From Planotetraspora mira (GTDB taxonomy: Bacteria > Actinomycetota > Actinomycetes > Streptosporangiales > Streptosporangiaceae), in the NCBI RefSeq assembly GCF_016863275.1, contig NZ_BOOO01000050.1, forward strand, positions 1 to 64,000: a stretch of DNA of 64,000 bases. Reading direction: 5' to 3'. Positions 15,507 to 24,823 of the stretch are shown in pieces. Each line of letters opens with the position of its first letter. Positions within the stretch are counted from its first letter, which is position 1. The position numbers were made by a program, and so were the translations under genes. The notes beneath the pieces are model-generated. The model was not told the origin of the DNA and did no database searches. It saw only the letters and a program-made list of their open reading frames with translations.

Positions 15507-16190
15507 TCACAGTTCCGCGTCGCCTGTCGGGAGCCTGCCGTCCCAGCCCGGTGCCAGGCGGAGCCGCTCCGTGAAGTCCGTCAGGTCGTTCGGGTAGTCG
15601 ATCCCCAGACGACGCCAGAAGTCGGTGAACACCCAGGGGACCTCGCGGTCGAACGAGTCGTCGGCGACCGCCTTGCCCCCACCCGCGGTGGCGTATCCAT
15701 CGTCGTCGAGCACGATGTGGACGAGGTACGGCGCCACATCGTCCACCGGGCGCCCGACCGCCTCGGAGACGATGGAGGGATCGCCGGCCCATTCACGGGC
15801 GAGCCTGGACACCTCGGCGGGGTCGTCGGTGAAGTAGTCGGGCATCGACGCGAACCGATCCAGCACCTGTCCGTCGCGGAACAGGGTGTGGCTCCAGTAG
15901 TCGCCGTCGTGGATCCGCACCGTGCTCGCCAGGACTCCCAAAGCACCGGAGATGAATTCGGCCGCTGGAACGTCAGAGAAGTACTGGGGCCATGCCACCA
16001 CGACCCACCCGTTCACGGATCGGAAGACGAGCACGTCGTCCCCTTCCGCATCGTCGCCTTCGATCCGATTCGCGTGCGTGCCGTACTTTTCGAAGAACTG
16101 CCGGACGGTGTCCAGCACTCGGTCGGGATGATCGCTTCTGAACGCTGAGACTGCTAAGAACTCGCCCACACCGATGCCCGTCCTCTTCAT
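15507..16190 (-). CDS. Hypothetical protein, 227 residues
   Basis: Soluble, acidic protein starting at ATG 16190 (MKRTGIGVGEF). I recognise no family. It has a regular alternation of hydrophobic strands and helices (DVLVFRSVNGWVVVAWPQYF, YLVHIVLDDDGYATAGGGK), many aromatic and acidic residues and no cysteine. The composition recalls small immunity-type or SUKH-like proteins, but there is no motif to back this. Codon 12 is the rare TTA. It stands alone: convergent with the DsbA unit and 104 bases downstream of the flavin monooxygenase in the same direction. Confidence 0.7.
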   Translation of the reverse strand: MKRTGIGVGEFLAVSAFRSDHPDRVLDTVRQFFEKYGTHANRIEGDDAEGDDVLVFRSVNGWVVVAWPQYFSDVPAAEFISGALGVLASTVRIHDGDYWSHTLFRDGQVLDRFASMPDYFTDDPAEVSRLAREWAGDPSIVSEAVGRPVDDVAPYLVHIVLDDDGYATAGGGKAVADDSFDREVPWVFTDFWRRLGIDYPNDLTDFTERLRLAPGWDGRLPTGDAEL

Positions 16191-16294
16191 GTCCTCGCGG
16201 ATCTCGTCACAGGGATGGTGCTGGAGACACGTGGTGGCCGCAGGGTCATGTGGGCGTTCGATGTTTTTCTGTGACGTTCCGCGGTCTCGATCGC

Positions 16295-17488
16295 TCAGTA
16301 GTCCCTGATGGTGATCGCGGTCGCGGCCTTGCGGATCGGCTCGGTGACCCGCTTGATCATGCGATCCTTGCCCGGCAGGTGCGGCATGAGCCGCAACATC
16401 CCCATCTGGAACCGGATCTGGCCCGCCGACTTCAGCACCATCCCCTTGAGGTTGTTCGCGGCGAGCTTCTGGTTCTCCTCGACGAAGGGCCGCATGTCGT
16501 TCTCGTAGGCGGCGAACCCGGCCGCGTGGTCTCCGGCCGCGGCGGCGAGGGAGCCGGCCAGGATGTAGGCGCCGACCAGGCTGAGGCTCGTGCCCTGTCC
16601 CGACGCGGGGGAGGGGCCGTAGGCGGCGTCGCCGACGAGGACCACCCGGCCCGACGACCAGCGGTCCATGCGCACCTGGCTCATCGAGTCGAAGTAGAAG
16701 TCCGGCGAGTCCCACATGGAGTCGAGCAGGCGCGGGACGTCCCATCCCTGGTCGGCGAAGGTCTTGGCCAGGAGCTTCTTCTGCTCGGTGACGTCCCTGC
16801 GGTCATAGGGGTCGGCCGGCGAGGTGAACAGGAACATCGCCTTGGCGTCGGTGCTCTGCCGCGTGCTGTACATCCCGACGCTCCGGCCCGGGGCCGGGTG
16901 CATCATCTCGGTGCGGTCGAGGCCGAGGTGGTTCGGGACCGTGAAGATCGAGATGTGGTGACCGAGGTCGTGGATGAACCGGGACTCCTCGCCGAAGGCC
17001 AGCGCGCGCACGTTGGAGTGCAGGCCGTCGGCGCCCACGACGAGGTCGAACGTCCGCGCCGGGCCGTTCTCGAACGTGACGTGCACGCCGTCCGGCCGCT
17101 CCTCCAGGGCGGTGATGGAGTCGCCGAAGATGTACTCCACGTCGTCCTTGGTGGCCTCGTGGAGGATCTCGGCCAGGTCGCCACGCATGACCTCGACGTC
17201 GTCGCCCTCCCTGCCGCCGAACAACTGGGCGCTCATGGTCGCCATCTGCTTGCCGTTCACGTCGACGAAGCGCGCGACCTGCATGTCCGTGCTGCGCCGC
17301 CGCACTTCTTCGAGTAATCCCATGCGGCCGACGACGTCGAGGGCCGCGCCCCGGATGTCGATCTTGTAGCCGCCCTCCCTCAATGAGGGCGCGCGCTCCA
17401 CCACCGTGGGGGTGAAGCCGTGCTCGCGGAGCCAGAAGGCGAGGGTGGGGCCGGCGACGCTCGCGCCGGAGATCAGAACGTTTGTCAT
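16295..17488 (-). CDS. FAD-dependent monooxygenase (TetX/PHBH-like)
   Basis: Class A flavoprotein monooxygenase of 397 residues. NVLISGASVAGPTLAFWLREHG (start) is the FAD-binding Rossmann motif, LVVGADGLHSNVR (about residue 150) is the DG motif contacting FAD and NADPH, and RVVLVGDAAYGPSPASGQGTSLSLVGAYIL (about 280-310) is the GD motif with the flavin ribityl site. Such enzymes hydroxylate aromatic or polyketide compounds, including tetracyclines. It is divergent from a TetR gene 78 bases away, which likely represses it in the absence of its substrate. Codon 58 is TTA. Confidence 0.9.
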   Translation of the reverse strand: MTNVLISGASVAGPTLAFWLREHGFTPTVVERAPSLREGGYKIDIRGAALDVVGRMGLLEEVRRRSTDMQVARFVDVNGKQMATMSAQLFGGREGDDVEVMRGDLAEILHEATKDDVEYIFGDSITALEERPDGVHVTFENGPARTFDLVVGADGLHSNVRALAFGEESRFIHDLGHHISIFTVPNHLGLDRTEMMHPAPGRSVGMYSTRQSTDAKAMFLFTSPADPYDRRDVTEQKKLLAKTFADQGWDVPRLLDSMWDSPDFYFDSMSQVRMDRWSSGRVVLVGDAAYGPSPASGQGTSLSLVGAYILAGSLAAAAGDHAAGFAAYENDMRPFVEENQKLAANNLKGMVLKSAGQIRFQMGMLRLMPHLPGKDRMIKRVTEPIRKAATAITIRDY

Positions 17489-17517
17489 GTCTCCGACTGT
17501 ACAAACGTCTCAGAAAT

Positions 17518-17553
17518 TTGTCTAGGACAATTGTTCAAGACATCTGTTCAAGA
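17518..17553. promoter_or_regulatory. Likely TetR operator between monooxygenase and regulator
   Basis: TTGTC-TAG-GACAA (17518-17530) is a perfect inverted repeat, followed by two direct copies of GTTCAAGA (17533-17540 and 17546-17553, 13-base period). The site lies in the divergent promoter region. Confidence 0.6.
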
Positions 17554-17566
17554 AGGCGCTAGGCTG

Positions 17567-18154
17567 ATGACCATGGGAAATCGGGAAGATCTGCTCGCCG
17601 GAGCCCGCCGGTGCCTGATGGAGAAGGGGTACGCGGGCACCACCGCCCGTGACATCTCGGCGGCCTCGGGCACCAGCCTCGCGTCGATCGGCTATCACTT
17701 CGGGTCGACGAAGGCCCTGCTGAACGCGGCCCTCTTCGAGGCGATGGAGGAGTGGGGGAGCGAACTCGAGCACGCTCTCGCCGGAGGGGCGTCGTCTGGA
17801 ACGACGCCCATGCAGCGGTTCGAGGAGACGTGGGCGCGGATCATCGAGTCCTTCGCCAGGCTCAGACCCCTGTGGGCCATCCAGTTCGAGCTCATCGCCC
17901 AGATGGAGCGCATGCCCGAGTTGCGGGAGGCCTTCGCGTCCGCCAACCGGCAGGCCCGGCTGGGGCTGGCGGCCCTCTTCGACGGCCTGGACCCGGTCGC
18001 GGACGAGAAGAAGGCGCTGGCCGTCGGCGCGTTCCACCAGGCGCTGCTCGGCGGCATGGCGGCACAGTGGCTCGTCGATCCCGAGGGCGCGCCCTCGGCC
18101 CAGGACCTCGTCGAGGCGGTGCGCACGATCACGGCCGGTCTCGCGCAGGCCTGA
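17567..18154 (+). CDS. TetR-family regulator
   Basis: Repressor of 195 residues. The N-terminal HTH is ARRCLMEKGYAGTTARDISAASGTSLASIGYHFGSTKALLN (residues 10-50), with the family-typical tyrosine-histidine-phenylalanine turn. The ligand domain ends with GGMAAQWLVDPEGAPSAQDLVEAV. Two ATGs (17567 and 17573) are possible starts. Its place next to the monooxygenase gene, with a palindrome between, suggests that it controls that enzyme and itself. Confidence 0.9.
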   Translation: MTMGNREDLLAGARRCLMEKGYAGTTARDISAASGTSLASIGYHFGSTKALLNAALFEAMEEWGSELEHALAGGASSGTTPMQRFEETWARIIESFARLRPLWAIQFELIAQMERMPELREAFASANRQARLGLAALFDGLDPVADEKKALAVGAFHQALLGGMAAQWLVDPEGAPSAQDLVEAVRTITAGLAQA

Positions 18155-18259
18155 TCGGCCCTTGCTCGACGACTTTGGGCGGAAATTTCGTCGTGGTTCA
18201 TCGCATGTTCCGTTTGCCTGCGGAGGATCGGGCGACATCCCCTGAACACGAGGAGTGCG

Positions 18260-19591
18260 ATGCGCCCCCTGACCGGACTGACCGCACTGGCCCCCGCCGC
18301 GCTGTCGATCTGTGTGCTCGCCGCCCCCCTTCCGGCGGCGGCGACGGATCTGCCAACGGTGCGCCCACGGGTCGAGACCCCCGCGCTGTACGACGACGAG
18401 GCGGGCGGCAACGCCAACGGGGACGACCCGGCGATCTGGGTCCACCCCACCTCGGCGGAGGCCAGCGTGGTCGCCACCACCGCCAAGGAGGGCGGCCTGT
18501 ACGTCTACGACCTGGGCGGCAGGCAACTCCAGCACCTTCCCGCGCCGGCCGCGCCCGGTGAGGACGACGAGCCGGGACGGCTGAACAACGTGGACGTCGT
18601 CTACGGCCGCCCCTCCGCCGGTGGGCGGTCGGACCTCCTCGTCGCCTCCGATCGCGGCTCCGACAAGCTGCGCGTCTACCGCGTCGATCCGGCGAAGGCG
18701 GCGCGTGGCCAGGCACCGCTCACCGATGTCACCGACCCCGCCGCGCCGTTCGTCTTCAACAAGACGCAGGCGGAGGTGAACGACGCCGAGACGGTCTACG
18801 GTCTCGCGACCTGGAAGCGGGCCTCGGGGACGTACGTCGTGGTCAGCCGGCGACACACCACGCGGCTCGCACTGCTGAAGCTCACCGACGCGCCTCACGG
18901 GAAGGTCGGGTACACGCTGGTCCGCACCATCGACCTGCCGTCGAGCTTCGCCCTGCCGAATGGCAGCCGCTGGACCCCGTGCGACGAGCCGGGGGTCGGA
19001 CCACAGGTCGAGGGCATGGTCGTCGACCCGCAGACGGGCACGCTCTACGCGGCCCAGGAGGACGTCGGCATCTGGCGCATTCCCGCGGACCTCACCGGCC
19101 GGCCGGCGCTGATCGACCGCGTCCGCGAGTACGGCGTGCCGGCCACCTACGACGCGGACACGGAGGAGTGCGCACCCGGAACCGACCCCGGCTTCGGCGG
19201 GCGCCATCTGTCCGCGGACGCGGAGGGCCTGACCGTCTACTACGGCAAGAACGGCAGGGGCTACCTGATCGCCTCCAGCCAGGGCGACGACACGTTCGCC
19301 GTCTACGGCAGGAGCGGCGGGAACGACTACATCGGCTCGTTCCGGGTCGGCGACCACGGCGGCGTCGACGGGGTGCAGGCGAGCGACGGCGCGATGGTGG
19401 TCAACGTGCCGCTCGGCCGGAGGTTCCCCAAGGGCCTGTTCGTGACCCACGACGGGGCCAACACCCCCGCGGCGCTCGATCCCGACGGGGAGGTTCGGGA
19501 GAACACCGACTTCAAGTACGTGAAGTGGGACGACATCGCCCGCGGCCTCGATCTGGACGTGGACACCAGGAGCGGCGACCCTCGCGGCTGA
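18260..19591 (+). CDS. Secreted beta-propeller phytase
   Basis: Secreted protein of 443 residues. A signal peptide covers about residues 1-28 (hydrophobic core LTALAPAALSICVLAAPLPAAA, ending before TDLP). The mature part has the marks of calcium-dependent beta-propeller phytase (3-phytase): GGNANGDDPAIWVHPTS near 45-60, RLNNVDVVYG, KTQAEVNDAETVYGLATW, GPQVEGMVVDPQTGTLYAAQED and SADAEGLTVYYG. The enzyme releases phosphate from phytate outside the cell. A GAGGAG site precedes the ATG. It is monocistronic and closed by a shared hairpin with the convergent ROK gene. Confidence 0.92.
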   Translation: MRPLTGLTALAPAALSICVLAAPLPAAATDLPTVRPRVETPALYDDEAGGNANGDDPAIWVHPTSAEASVVATTAKEGGLYVYDLGGRQLQHLPAPAAPGEDDEPGRLNNVDVVYGRPSAGGRSDLLVASDRGSDKLRVYRVDPAKAARGQAPLTDVTDPAAPFVFNKTQAEVNDAETVYGLATWKRASGTYVVVSRRHTTRLALLKLTDAPHGKVGYTLVRTIDLPSSFALPNGSRWTPCDEPGVGPQVEGMVVDPQTGTLYAAQEDVGIWRIPADLTGRPALIDRVREYGVPATYDADTEECAPGTDPGFGGRHLSADAEGLTVYYGKNGRGYLIASSQGDDTFAVYGRSGGNDYIGSFRVGDHGGVDGVQASDGAMVVNVPLGRRFPKGLFVTHDGANTPAALDPDGEVRENTDFKYVKWDDIARGLDLDVDTRSGDPRG

Positions 19592-19602
19592 CGCCGCTCC
19601 TG

Positions 19603-19638
19603 CCCGGACGGCCGCTCACGCGTGTGCGGCCGTCCGGG
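19603..19638. terminator. Bidirectional hairpin between phytase and ROK genes
   Basis: A perfect 13-base stem (CCCGGACGGCCGC at 19603-19615, complement at 19626-19638) around a ten-base loop. It contains the stop codon of the leftward gene. Confidence 0.75.
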
Positions 19639-20716
19639 GTGAGGTGAGCGGGCCGTACTCCTCGTTGAGCACCTCCATCGCGGCACCGGCGGCGATCACG
19701 TCGGTGCCGAGCGAGGACGTCGTGACCTCGGCGGTGAGCCAGTCGACGCGGGGCACCTCGGCGCGGACGGCCGCCAGCGCCGCGCCCAGGTAGGCGTCGG
19801 CGTGGGGGAGCAGGTCCGCACCGGCGAGCACCACGTGGTCGACGTCGATCGCCTGCAGCAGGTTGACGACGCCGACGGCCAGGACGCGGGCGGCCGCGTC
19901 GACGTCTCCGCGTGCGCGGGCCTGGTCATGCACGATCTCCAGGCAGCCGCGCCGACCGCACACGCACCGCGGACCGTCGAGCTGGACGACCATGTGACCG
20001 AACTCGCCGGCGTTCGTGTGCGCGCCCCGATAGGCGCTGCCGCCGAGCCACAGGCCGGAACCGATGCCGGACTCGACCATGATCAATACGGCGTCGCGGA
20101 ACGTCGTGCCGCGGCGCCACGCCTCGGCCGTGACGCCCGCCGTGACGTCCTTGTCCAGCAGGACCGGCATCCCGAGGCGCTCGGCGGCCAGGTCGCGGAG
20201 CGGCACATCGTGCCAGTGCCGCAGCCGGTGCGCGTCGCGGACGACGCCTTCCGCGTGGTCCAGCGGGCCGACCATGCCGATTCCGACGCCGACGAGGCGA
20301 CCTGCCCTGCATCCGTCGGCCAGTGTCGCGACGCCTTCCGCGAGGGCGTCGAGCAGGTGCTGCGGGGTGAAGTCCTCGGGCAGGGGGGTGACGATCGTCC
20401 GCAGCACCTCACCGACCAGGTCGGTCAGGACGAGCCGGAGCGTGCGGCGGGCGACGTGCGCGCCGATGGCGTAGCGGCTGGTCGGGATCAGGCGGTAGAC
20501 GGTGGTCGGCTTGCCGACACCTGTGCGCCGCACGCCGTCCGGCTCCACGAGACCGGCCGCGAGGAGGCGCGCGACCACCTTGGAGACCGCCTGCGGCGTG
20601 AGGCCCGTGCCGGCGGCGATCGTCGCGCGGTCGAACACGCCGGAACGGCGGGCGATGGCGACCACCAGCGCGTCGTTGTAGTCGCGCAGGTAGTCCAGGT
20701 CGGCTGCCTTCTCCAC
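19616..20716 (-). CDS. ROK-family transcriptional repressor
   Basis: Protein of 366 residues. An N-terminal winged HTH (about residues 10-65: FDRATIAAGTGLTPQAVSKVVARLLAAGLV) precedes a sugar-kinase-like ROK domain, with VGVGIGMVGPLD, GTTFRDAVLIMVESGIGSGLWLGG, the catalytic-type HTNAGEFGHMVVQL and the zinc-binding CVCGRRGCLE. ROK repressors sense sugars or sugar phosphates. Start is GTG 20716. It is divergent from an MFS transporter, with a palindrome between them, so it probably controls that transporter. Confidence 0.9.
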   Translation of the reverse strand: MEKAADLDYLRDYNDALVVAIARRSGVFDRATIAAGTGLTPQAVSKVVARLLAAGLVEPDGVRRTGVGKPTTVYRLIPTSRYAIGAHVARRTLRLVLTDLVGEVLRTIVTPLPEDFTPQHLLDALAEGVATLADGCRAGRLVGVGIGMVGPLDHAEGVVRDAHRLRHWHDVPLRDLAAERLGMPVLLDKDVTAGVTAEAWRRGTTFRDAVLIMVESGIGSGLWLGGSAYRGAHTNAGEFGHMVVQLDGPRCVCGRRGCLEIVHDQARARGDVDAAARVLAVGVVNLLQAIDVDHVVLAGADLLPHADAYLGAALAAVRAEVPRVDWLTAEVTTSSLGTDVIAAGAAMEVLNEEYGPLTSPRTAAHA

Positions 20717-20732
20717 CCTGCCAGGGTATTAC

Positions 20733-20745
20733 GCAACAGCGTTGC
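20733..20745. promoter_or_regulatory. Palindrome, likely ROK operator
   Basis: GCAAC-AGC-GTTGC is a perfect five-base inverted repeat in the ROK/MFS divergent spacer. It starts 17 bases upstream of the ROK start codon. Confidence 0.6.
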
Positions 20746-20834
20746 TATTCTAGAGGCGCACTGACCACGAGCGCCTCAGCCGCCCTCCGACGACGCGAGG
20801 CGGGGTAGTGCTCCACCGATCACGAAGGTTTCGC

Positions 20835-22091
20835 ATGAGCCCCCTCACCCCGTCGCAGCGCTGGTCCGCGCTCCTCGCGCTCGCCCTTGGCGGCTTCGCC
20901 ATCGGCCTGACGGAGTTCGTCGCGATGGGCCTGCTGCCGGACATCGCGCGGAGCCTGCTGCCCACGCTCTACGCGCGGTCCACGTCTCAGGCCGTCGCGC
21001 ACGCCGGCTGGATGATCAGCGTGTACGCGCTGGGCGTCGTCATCGGCGCCCCGCTGTTCGCGGCCCTCACCGCGCGCCTGCCGCGCAAGAAGATCCTGCT
21101 CGGCCTTCTGGTGATCTTCATCGTGGGCACCGCGGCCTCGGCGGCCGCCCCGACGTTCGGGCTCGTGCTGGCCGCCCGGTTCGTGGCCGCGCTGCCGCAC
21201 GGGGCCTATTTCGGCGCGGCGGGACTGGTCGCCGCCTCGATCATGGGCCCGGGCAGCCACGGCAAGGGCTTCGCGGTCTCGCTCGGCGGCCTGACCGTGG
21301 CCAACGTCGTCGGCGTGCCCGCGATCACCCACATCGGCCAGACGGCCGGATGGCGGGTCGCCTACCTCATCATCGCCGTCATCTTCGCGCTCACGCTGTT
21401 CGCCGTGCTGGCGACGGTGCCGTCGGTCGCCGCCCACCCGAACGGGTCGGCCCGCAGCGAGTTGCGCGCCTTCCGCGCGCCGCAGGTCTGGCTCGTCGCG
21501 GGCATCGCGTCGATCGGCTTCGGCGGCTTCTTCGCGATCGACAGTTACATCGCACCGGTGACCACCCATGTCGCGGGCCTGTCGGCGTCGACGGTCCCCT
21601 GGGTCCTCGTCGCGGTCGGCCTCGGGATGACCATCGGCAACGCCGCGGGCGGCTGGGCGTCGGACCGCGACCTGCGCCGGGCCATGCTCACCGGTTTCCT
21701 CGCCTTCATCGTCTCCATGGTCGTGTTCGCGCTCGTCGCGCACTGGCCGGCCGGGCTGTTCCTCGGCGCCTTCCTGGTCGGCGCCGCGAGCCTGTTCCTC
21801 GGCCCCGCCATGCAGTCCCGCCTGATCCAGGTGGCCCCCGGCGCGCAGATGATGGGCGCGGCCGTCAACCAGTCCGCGATGAACATCGCCAACAGCCTCG
21901 GCGCGCTGCTGGGCGGAGTGGTGATCGCGGGCGGCCTCGGCTATGTCGCTCCCAGCTGGGTCGGCGTCGGTCTCGGCCTCACCGGGTTCGCGCTCGCGGG
22001 CGTCAGCTTCGCGCTGGAGTCGTCCGCCAGGCGGGCGACGACGGCGACGGGGGAGACGACGCCGCTCCCGGAGCCCACGAAGGGCCGCTGA
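20835..22091 (+). CDS. MFS transporter, AraJ/sugar-efflux type
   Basis: Twelve-helix major facilitator of 418 residues. The opening ALGGFAIGLTEFVAMGLLPDIARSL and the loop ALTARLPRKKILLGLLV are typical of the AraJ/SotB/YdhP efflux group. The second half starts around the APQVWLVAGIASIGFGGFFAIDSYI helix. The ATG at 20835 follows GAAGG. It is divergent from a ROK repressor, which makes a sugar or sugar-derivative export role plausible. Confidence 0.88.
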   Translation: MSPLTPSQRWSALLALALGGFAIGLTEFVAMGLLPDIARSLLPTLYARSTSQAVAHAGWMISVYALGVVIGAPLFAALTARLPRKKILLGLLVIFIVGTAASAAAPTFGLVLAARFVAALPHGAYFGAAGLVAASIMGPGSHGKGFAVSLGGLTVANVVGVPAITHIGQTAGWRVAYLIIAVIFALTLFAVLATVPSVAAHPNGSARSELRAFRAPQVWLVAGIASIGFGGFFAIDSYIAPVTTHVAGLSASTVPWVLVAVGLGMTIGNAAGGWASDRDLRRAMLTGFLAFIVSMVVFALVAHWPAGLFLGAFLVGAASLFLGPAMQSRLIQVAPGAQMMGAAVNQSAMNIANSLGALLGGVVIAGGLGYVAPSWVGVGLGLTGFALAGVSFALESSARRATTATGETTPLPEPTKGR

Positions 22092-22354
22092 TCCGCCGTA
22101 CGCCGGCCGACATGGCCCGCGGCTGGCCGTCCACTCGTCGCGCAGGAGACCGGAGCTGGAATCTCGCACGGCTTCCATGAGAAACGAAAAGGCCGAGACT
22201 GCATGAGCGATCGGCACGGCCGCTGAACAGATCCCTTCGGCCGGCGGCGCGAACGCCGAATGGAGGCAGGCGAGCGTCGCACGGGAGATGCGCGGACACG
22301 GAACGGGGACGGGTTCCCGCGCGGCCTGACCATTGAGGGCGGCGGCCGGTCCGG

Positions 22355-23293
22355 TCAGGCGGTCGTGGCGTCTCCCGCAGCGCGGCGTCCGAGTTCCGCC
22401 TCGACCGCCTCGACCGACTCGGTGTCCTTGTCGCGGTGGTACTCGCGCCAGGAGTAGGCGATCGCGGCGGCCCAGACGGCCGCGATGCCGATGTAGGCGG
22501 CGGCCTGTACGCCGCCGGGGGCGTCGATCAGGTCGCTGCGCAGCAGGGTGCGGACGTTGGTCAGGATGATGACACCGCCCACGGCCGATCCGAGGATCCG
22601 CGGCGGGATGTGGCGGACCAGCCAGGCCGCGATCGGCGCGGCGATCACGCCGCCGAGCAGCAGCACGCCGACCCAGGCGAAGTCGATGTTCTCCGAGCCG
22701 ATGCCGAAGAAGAATCCGACGCTGGCGGCGATGGCGATCAGGAACTCGCTGGCGTCGATCGATCCGATCACCTTGCGGGGCGCGAGCCGCCCGCTCGCCA
22801 GGATGGCCGGGGTGCCGACCGGCCCCCAGCCACCGCCGCCGGTGGCGTCGATGAATCCGGCGACCAGGCCGAGAGGGGCGAGGAAACGCCTGCGCAGCGG
22901 CTTGCCCAGGTTCCCGCGGGGCAGCCCGAACGTGGTGAAGCGGATGAGGACGTACAGGCCGAGGGCGAGCAGGATGATCGACATGATCGGCGCCGCCACC
23001 TCGGTGGACAGGCTGGACAGGAACGTCGCGCCCGCGAAGGCGCCGGCTGCTCCCGGCACGCCGATCCTGGCGACGACCTTCCAGTCGATGTTGCCGAAAC
23101 GCCAGTGGGAGACACCTGAGGCGAGGGTGGTGCCGATCTCCGCCAGATGGACGGTGGCCGAGGCCGCGGCCGCGTTGGTCCCGATGGCGAGCAGGAGCGT
23201 GGTCGAGGTGACTCCGTACGCCATGCCGAGGGCGCCGTCGACGAGCTGGGCGGCGAAACCCACCAGTCCGAGCAGAATGAGCGAACGCACCAC
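22355..23293 (-). CDS. TauE/SafE-family sulfite or organosulfur exporter
   Basis: Polytopic membrane protein of 312 residues with about eight helices. The N-terminal signature QLVDGALGMAYGVTSTTLLL and the mirrored central FIDATGGGGWGPVGTPAIL are the two TauE/SafE repeats. Members move sulfite, sulfoacetate or related anions. Start is a GTG doublet behind GGAAGGGG. The 5' spacer (23294-23345) is AT-rich and serves as promoter. No sulfur-metabolism gene is adjacent. Confidence 0.88.
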   Translation of the reverse strand: MVRSLILLGLVGFAAQLVDGALGMAYGVTSTTLLLAIGTNAAAASATVHLAEIGTTLASGVSHWRFGNIDWKVVARIGVPGAAGAFAGATFLSSLSTEVAAPIMSIILLALGLYVLIRFTTFGLPRGNLGKPLRRRFLAPLGLVAGFIDATGGGGWGPVGTPAILASGRLAPRKVIGSIDASEFLIAIAASVGFFFGIGSENIDFAWVGVLLLGGVIAAPIAAWLVRHIPPRILGSAVGGVIILTNVRTLLRSDLIDAPGGVQAAAYIGIAAVWAAAIAYSWREYHRDKDTESVEAVEAELGRRAAGDATTA

Positions 23294-23522
23294 ATCCCCT
23301 TCCCACTATCTCAATCGTCAGAGTAGGAATTATCGTTAATTGCACCCTTCGTATCCGTCAAGTCACGTTTCGGATTTCTTGGGAAAGGGCTGGTCGGGCC
23401 TGATGCGCCGTTGATGGGCCACCGTTCCCCGAGCCGGTGGCTTCACACGGGGAGTTCTCCTGAGCCCCCGGGATCCCGCGTCGCCTTCTCGCCGGGACCG
23501 TGAGGTGGCTCCGTGAGCGTGT

Positions 23523-23552
23523 GTCCCGGCCGGGTGGATCCCCGGCCGGGAC
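23523..23552 (-). terminator. Hairpin after the esterase gene
   Basis: A perfect 12-base stem (GTCCCGGCCGGG and complement) with a six-base loop, 11 bases beyond the stop codon of the leftward esterase gene. Confidence 0.75.
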
Positions 23553-23563
23553 GTCCTACGGCT

Positions 23564-24823
23564 TCAGCACTCGCTGTCGGCGAGGACCCAGTAGTTCGGG
23601 CCTGTCTGCTTGAGCGCGTGGACGGTGAAGGTGTTCCACAGGCCCATGGCGTCGTTGGAGCCGTTGGCGAAGGTGTTGCCGCCGGACTGGTGTGCCCGGC
23701 CGGCGGTGGTGTGGGCGTAGTTGCTGGCCCGGACGCAGACCGCGGGCCCGGTCGGCGTGGGCGTGGGCGTCGGCGTGGGGGTGGGGGTGGGGGTCGGGGT
23801 GGGAGTGGCCGTCGGCGGCGGGGTGGGCTGGGTTCCGCCGTCCAGGCCGAAGAACCGCGCGTCGTGGTAGGCCGAGCAGATGGTGTCGAGGAAGTACGCC
23901 GCCGTGGCTCCGCACTGGTCGGGGGCGCCGCCCGGGTCGACCGGCAGGCCGTGGCCCATCCCGGCGATCTCGTACAGCCGGACGGCGTCGTCGCCGTACA
24001 CCTTCAGTGAGGTGCCGCCGGTCAGCGACTGGGTGGAGGTGGGAGTCTGCGAGACGCCGCGCACGTTCGTCCACTGATCGCGCAACTGCGTGCCGTTGGC
24101 GGGGGTGACCGTGTAGTCCGACTGGCCCTGCCAGATGGCGACGCGCGGATAGGGGCCCGAGTAGCCGGAGTAGGCGCCCCGCACCAGGTCGCCCCACTGC
24201 TGCGGGGTCCTGCTCGTGGCGCTGTACTGGCAACTGGACGCCTGGATCAGGCTGGAGGCGCAGCGGTAGGCCAGCCCGGACCCGATCGATCCGCCGGCGA
24301 AGACGTCCGGGTAGGCGGCCAGCATGACCGCCGTCATCGCCCCGCCGGCCGACAGGCCGCTGACGAAGATCCGCGAGGGGTCGCTTCCGTAGTTGGCGAC
24401 CGCGTAGGCGACCATGGAGCGGATGGAGGCGGCCTCGCCCTGGCCCCGGGTGGTGTCGCCGGTCTCGAACCAGTTGAAGCAACTCGACGAGTTGTTGGCG
24501 CTGCTGGTCTGCGGCACCACGAGGGCGAAGCCCCACTGGTCGGCGTACTTGCGCCAGCCCGAGTTGGCGAAGTAGCCGGAGGCGTTCTGGGTGCACCCGT
24601 GCAGCAGCACCACGAGCGGGCGGCCGGTAGCGAGGCCGTCGGGGCGGTAGCCGTACATCGCGAGGTTGCCGGGGTTGCCGCCGAAGGAGCTGACCTGAAC
24701 CAGCGACGCCGCCCTCGCGGGGGTCGCGTTCAGGGCCGTGCAGAGCAGGCCGGACAGTCCGAGGAGGACGGCCAGCAGAGTGAGGACCGCTCGTGACGGT
24801 CGCGCTGGGAGGGGTGTCGCCAT
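23564..24823 (-). CDS. Secreted PHB-depolymerase-family esterase with PT linker
   Basis: Secreted protein of 419 residues. A signal peptide covers about residues 1-38 (LTLLAVLLGLSGLLCTALNATPARA). The catalytic domain has LVVLLHGCTQN (oxyanion region), the nucleophile elbow FVSGLSAGGAM with Ser158, an Asp near WQGQSDYTVTP and a His in GMGHGLPVDPGG. A Thr-Pro linker (about 330-360) leads to a C-terminal module of about 60 residues with two cysteines and a terminal Cys. This matches extracellular poly(3-hydroxybutyrate) depolymerase or feruloyl-esterase-like LpqC-type enzymes. ATG 24823 follows AAGGAG. Confidence 0.88.
   Translation of the reverse strand: MATPLPARPSRAVLTLLAVLLGLSGLLCTALNATPARAASLVQVSSFGGNPGNLAMYGYRPDGLATGRPLVVLLHGCTQNASGYFANSGWRKYADQWGFALVVPQTSSANNSSSCFNWFETGDTTRGQGEAASIRSMVAYAVANYGSDPSRIFVSGLSAGGAMTAVMLAAYPDVFAGGSIGSGLAYRCASSLIQASSCQYSATSRTPQQWGDLVRGAYSGYSGPYPRVAIWQGQSDYTVTPANGTQLRDQWTNVRGVSQTPTSTQSLTGGTSLKVYGDDAVRLYEIAGMGHGLPVDPGGAPDQCGATAAYFLDTICSAYHDARFFGLDGGTQPTPPPTATPTPTPTPTPTPTPTPTPTGPAVCVRASNYAHTTAGRAHQSGGNTFANGSNDAMGLWNTFTVHALKQTGPNYWVLADSEC
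23751..23832. repeat. Low-complexity Thr-Pro linker coding repeat
   Basis: About 80 bases of near-perfect six-base repeats (GGCGTG/GGGGTG) that encode the Thr-Pro linker of the esterase. Such tracts vary in length by slippage. Confidence 0.8.

Noticed and set aside
20820-23345. Open frame of more than 800 codons on the leftward strand covering the MFS and TauE genes
   Set aside because: It is antisense to the MFS gene, has no domain character and reads as Arg/Pro/Gly-rich text typical of shadow frames in GC-rich DNA.
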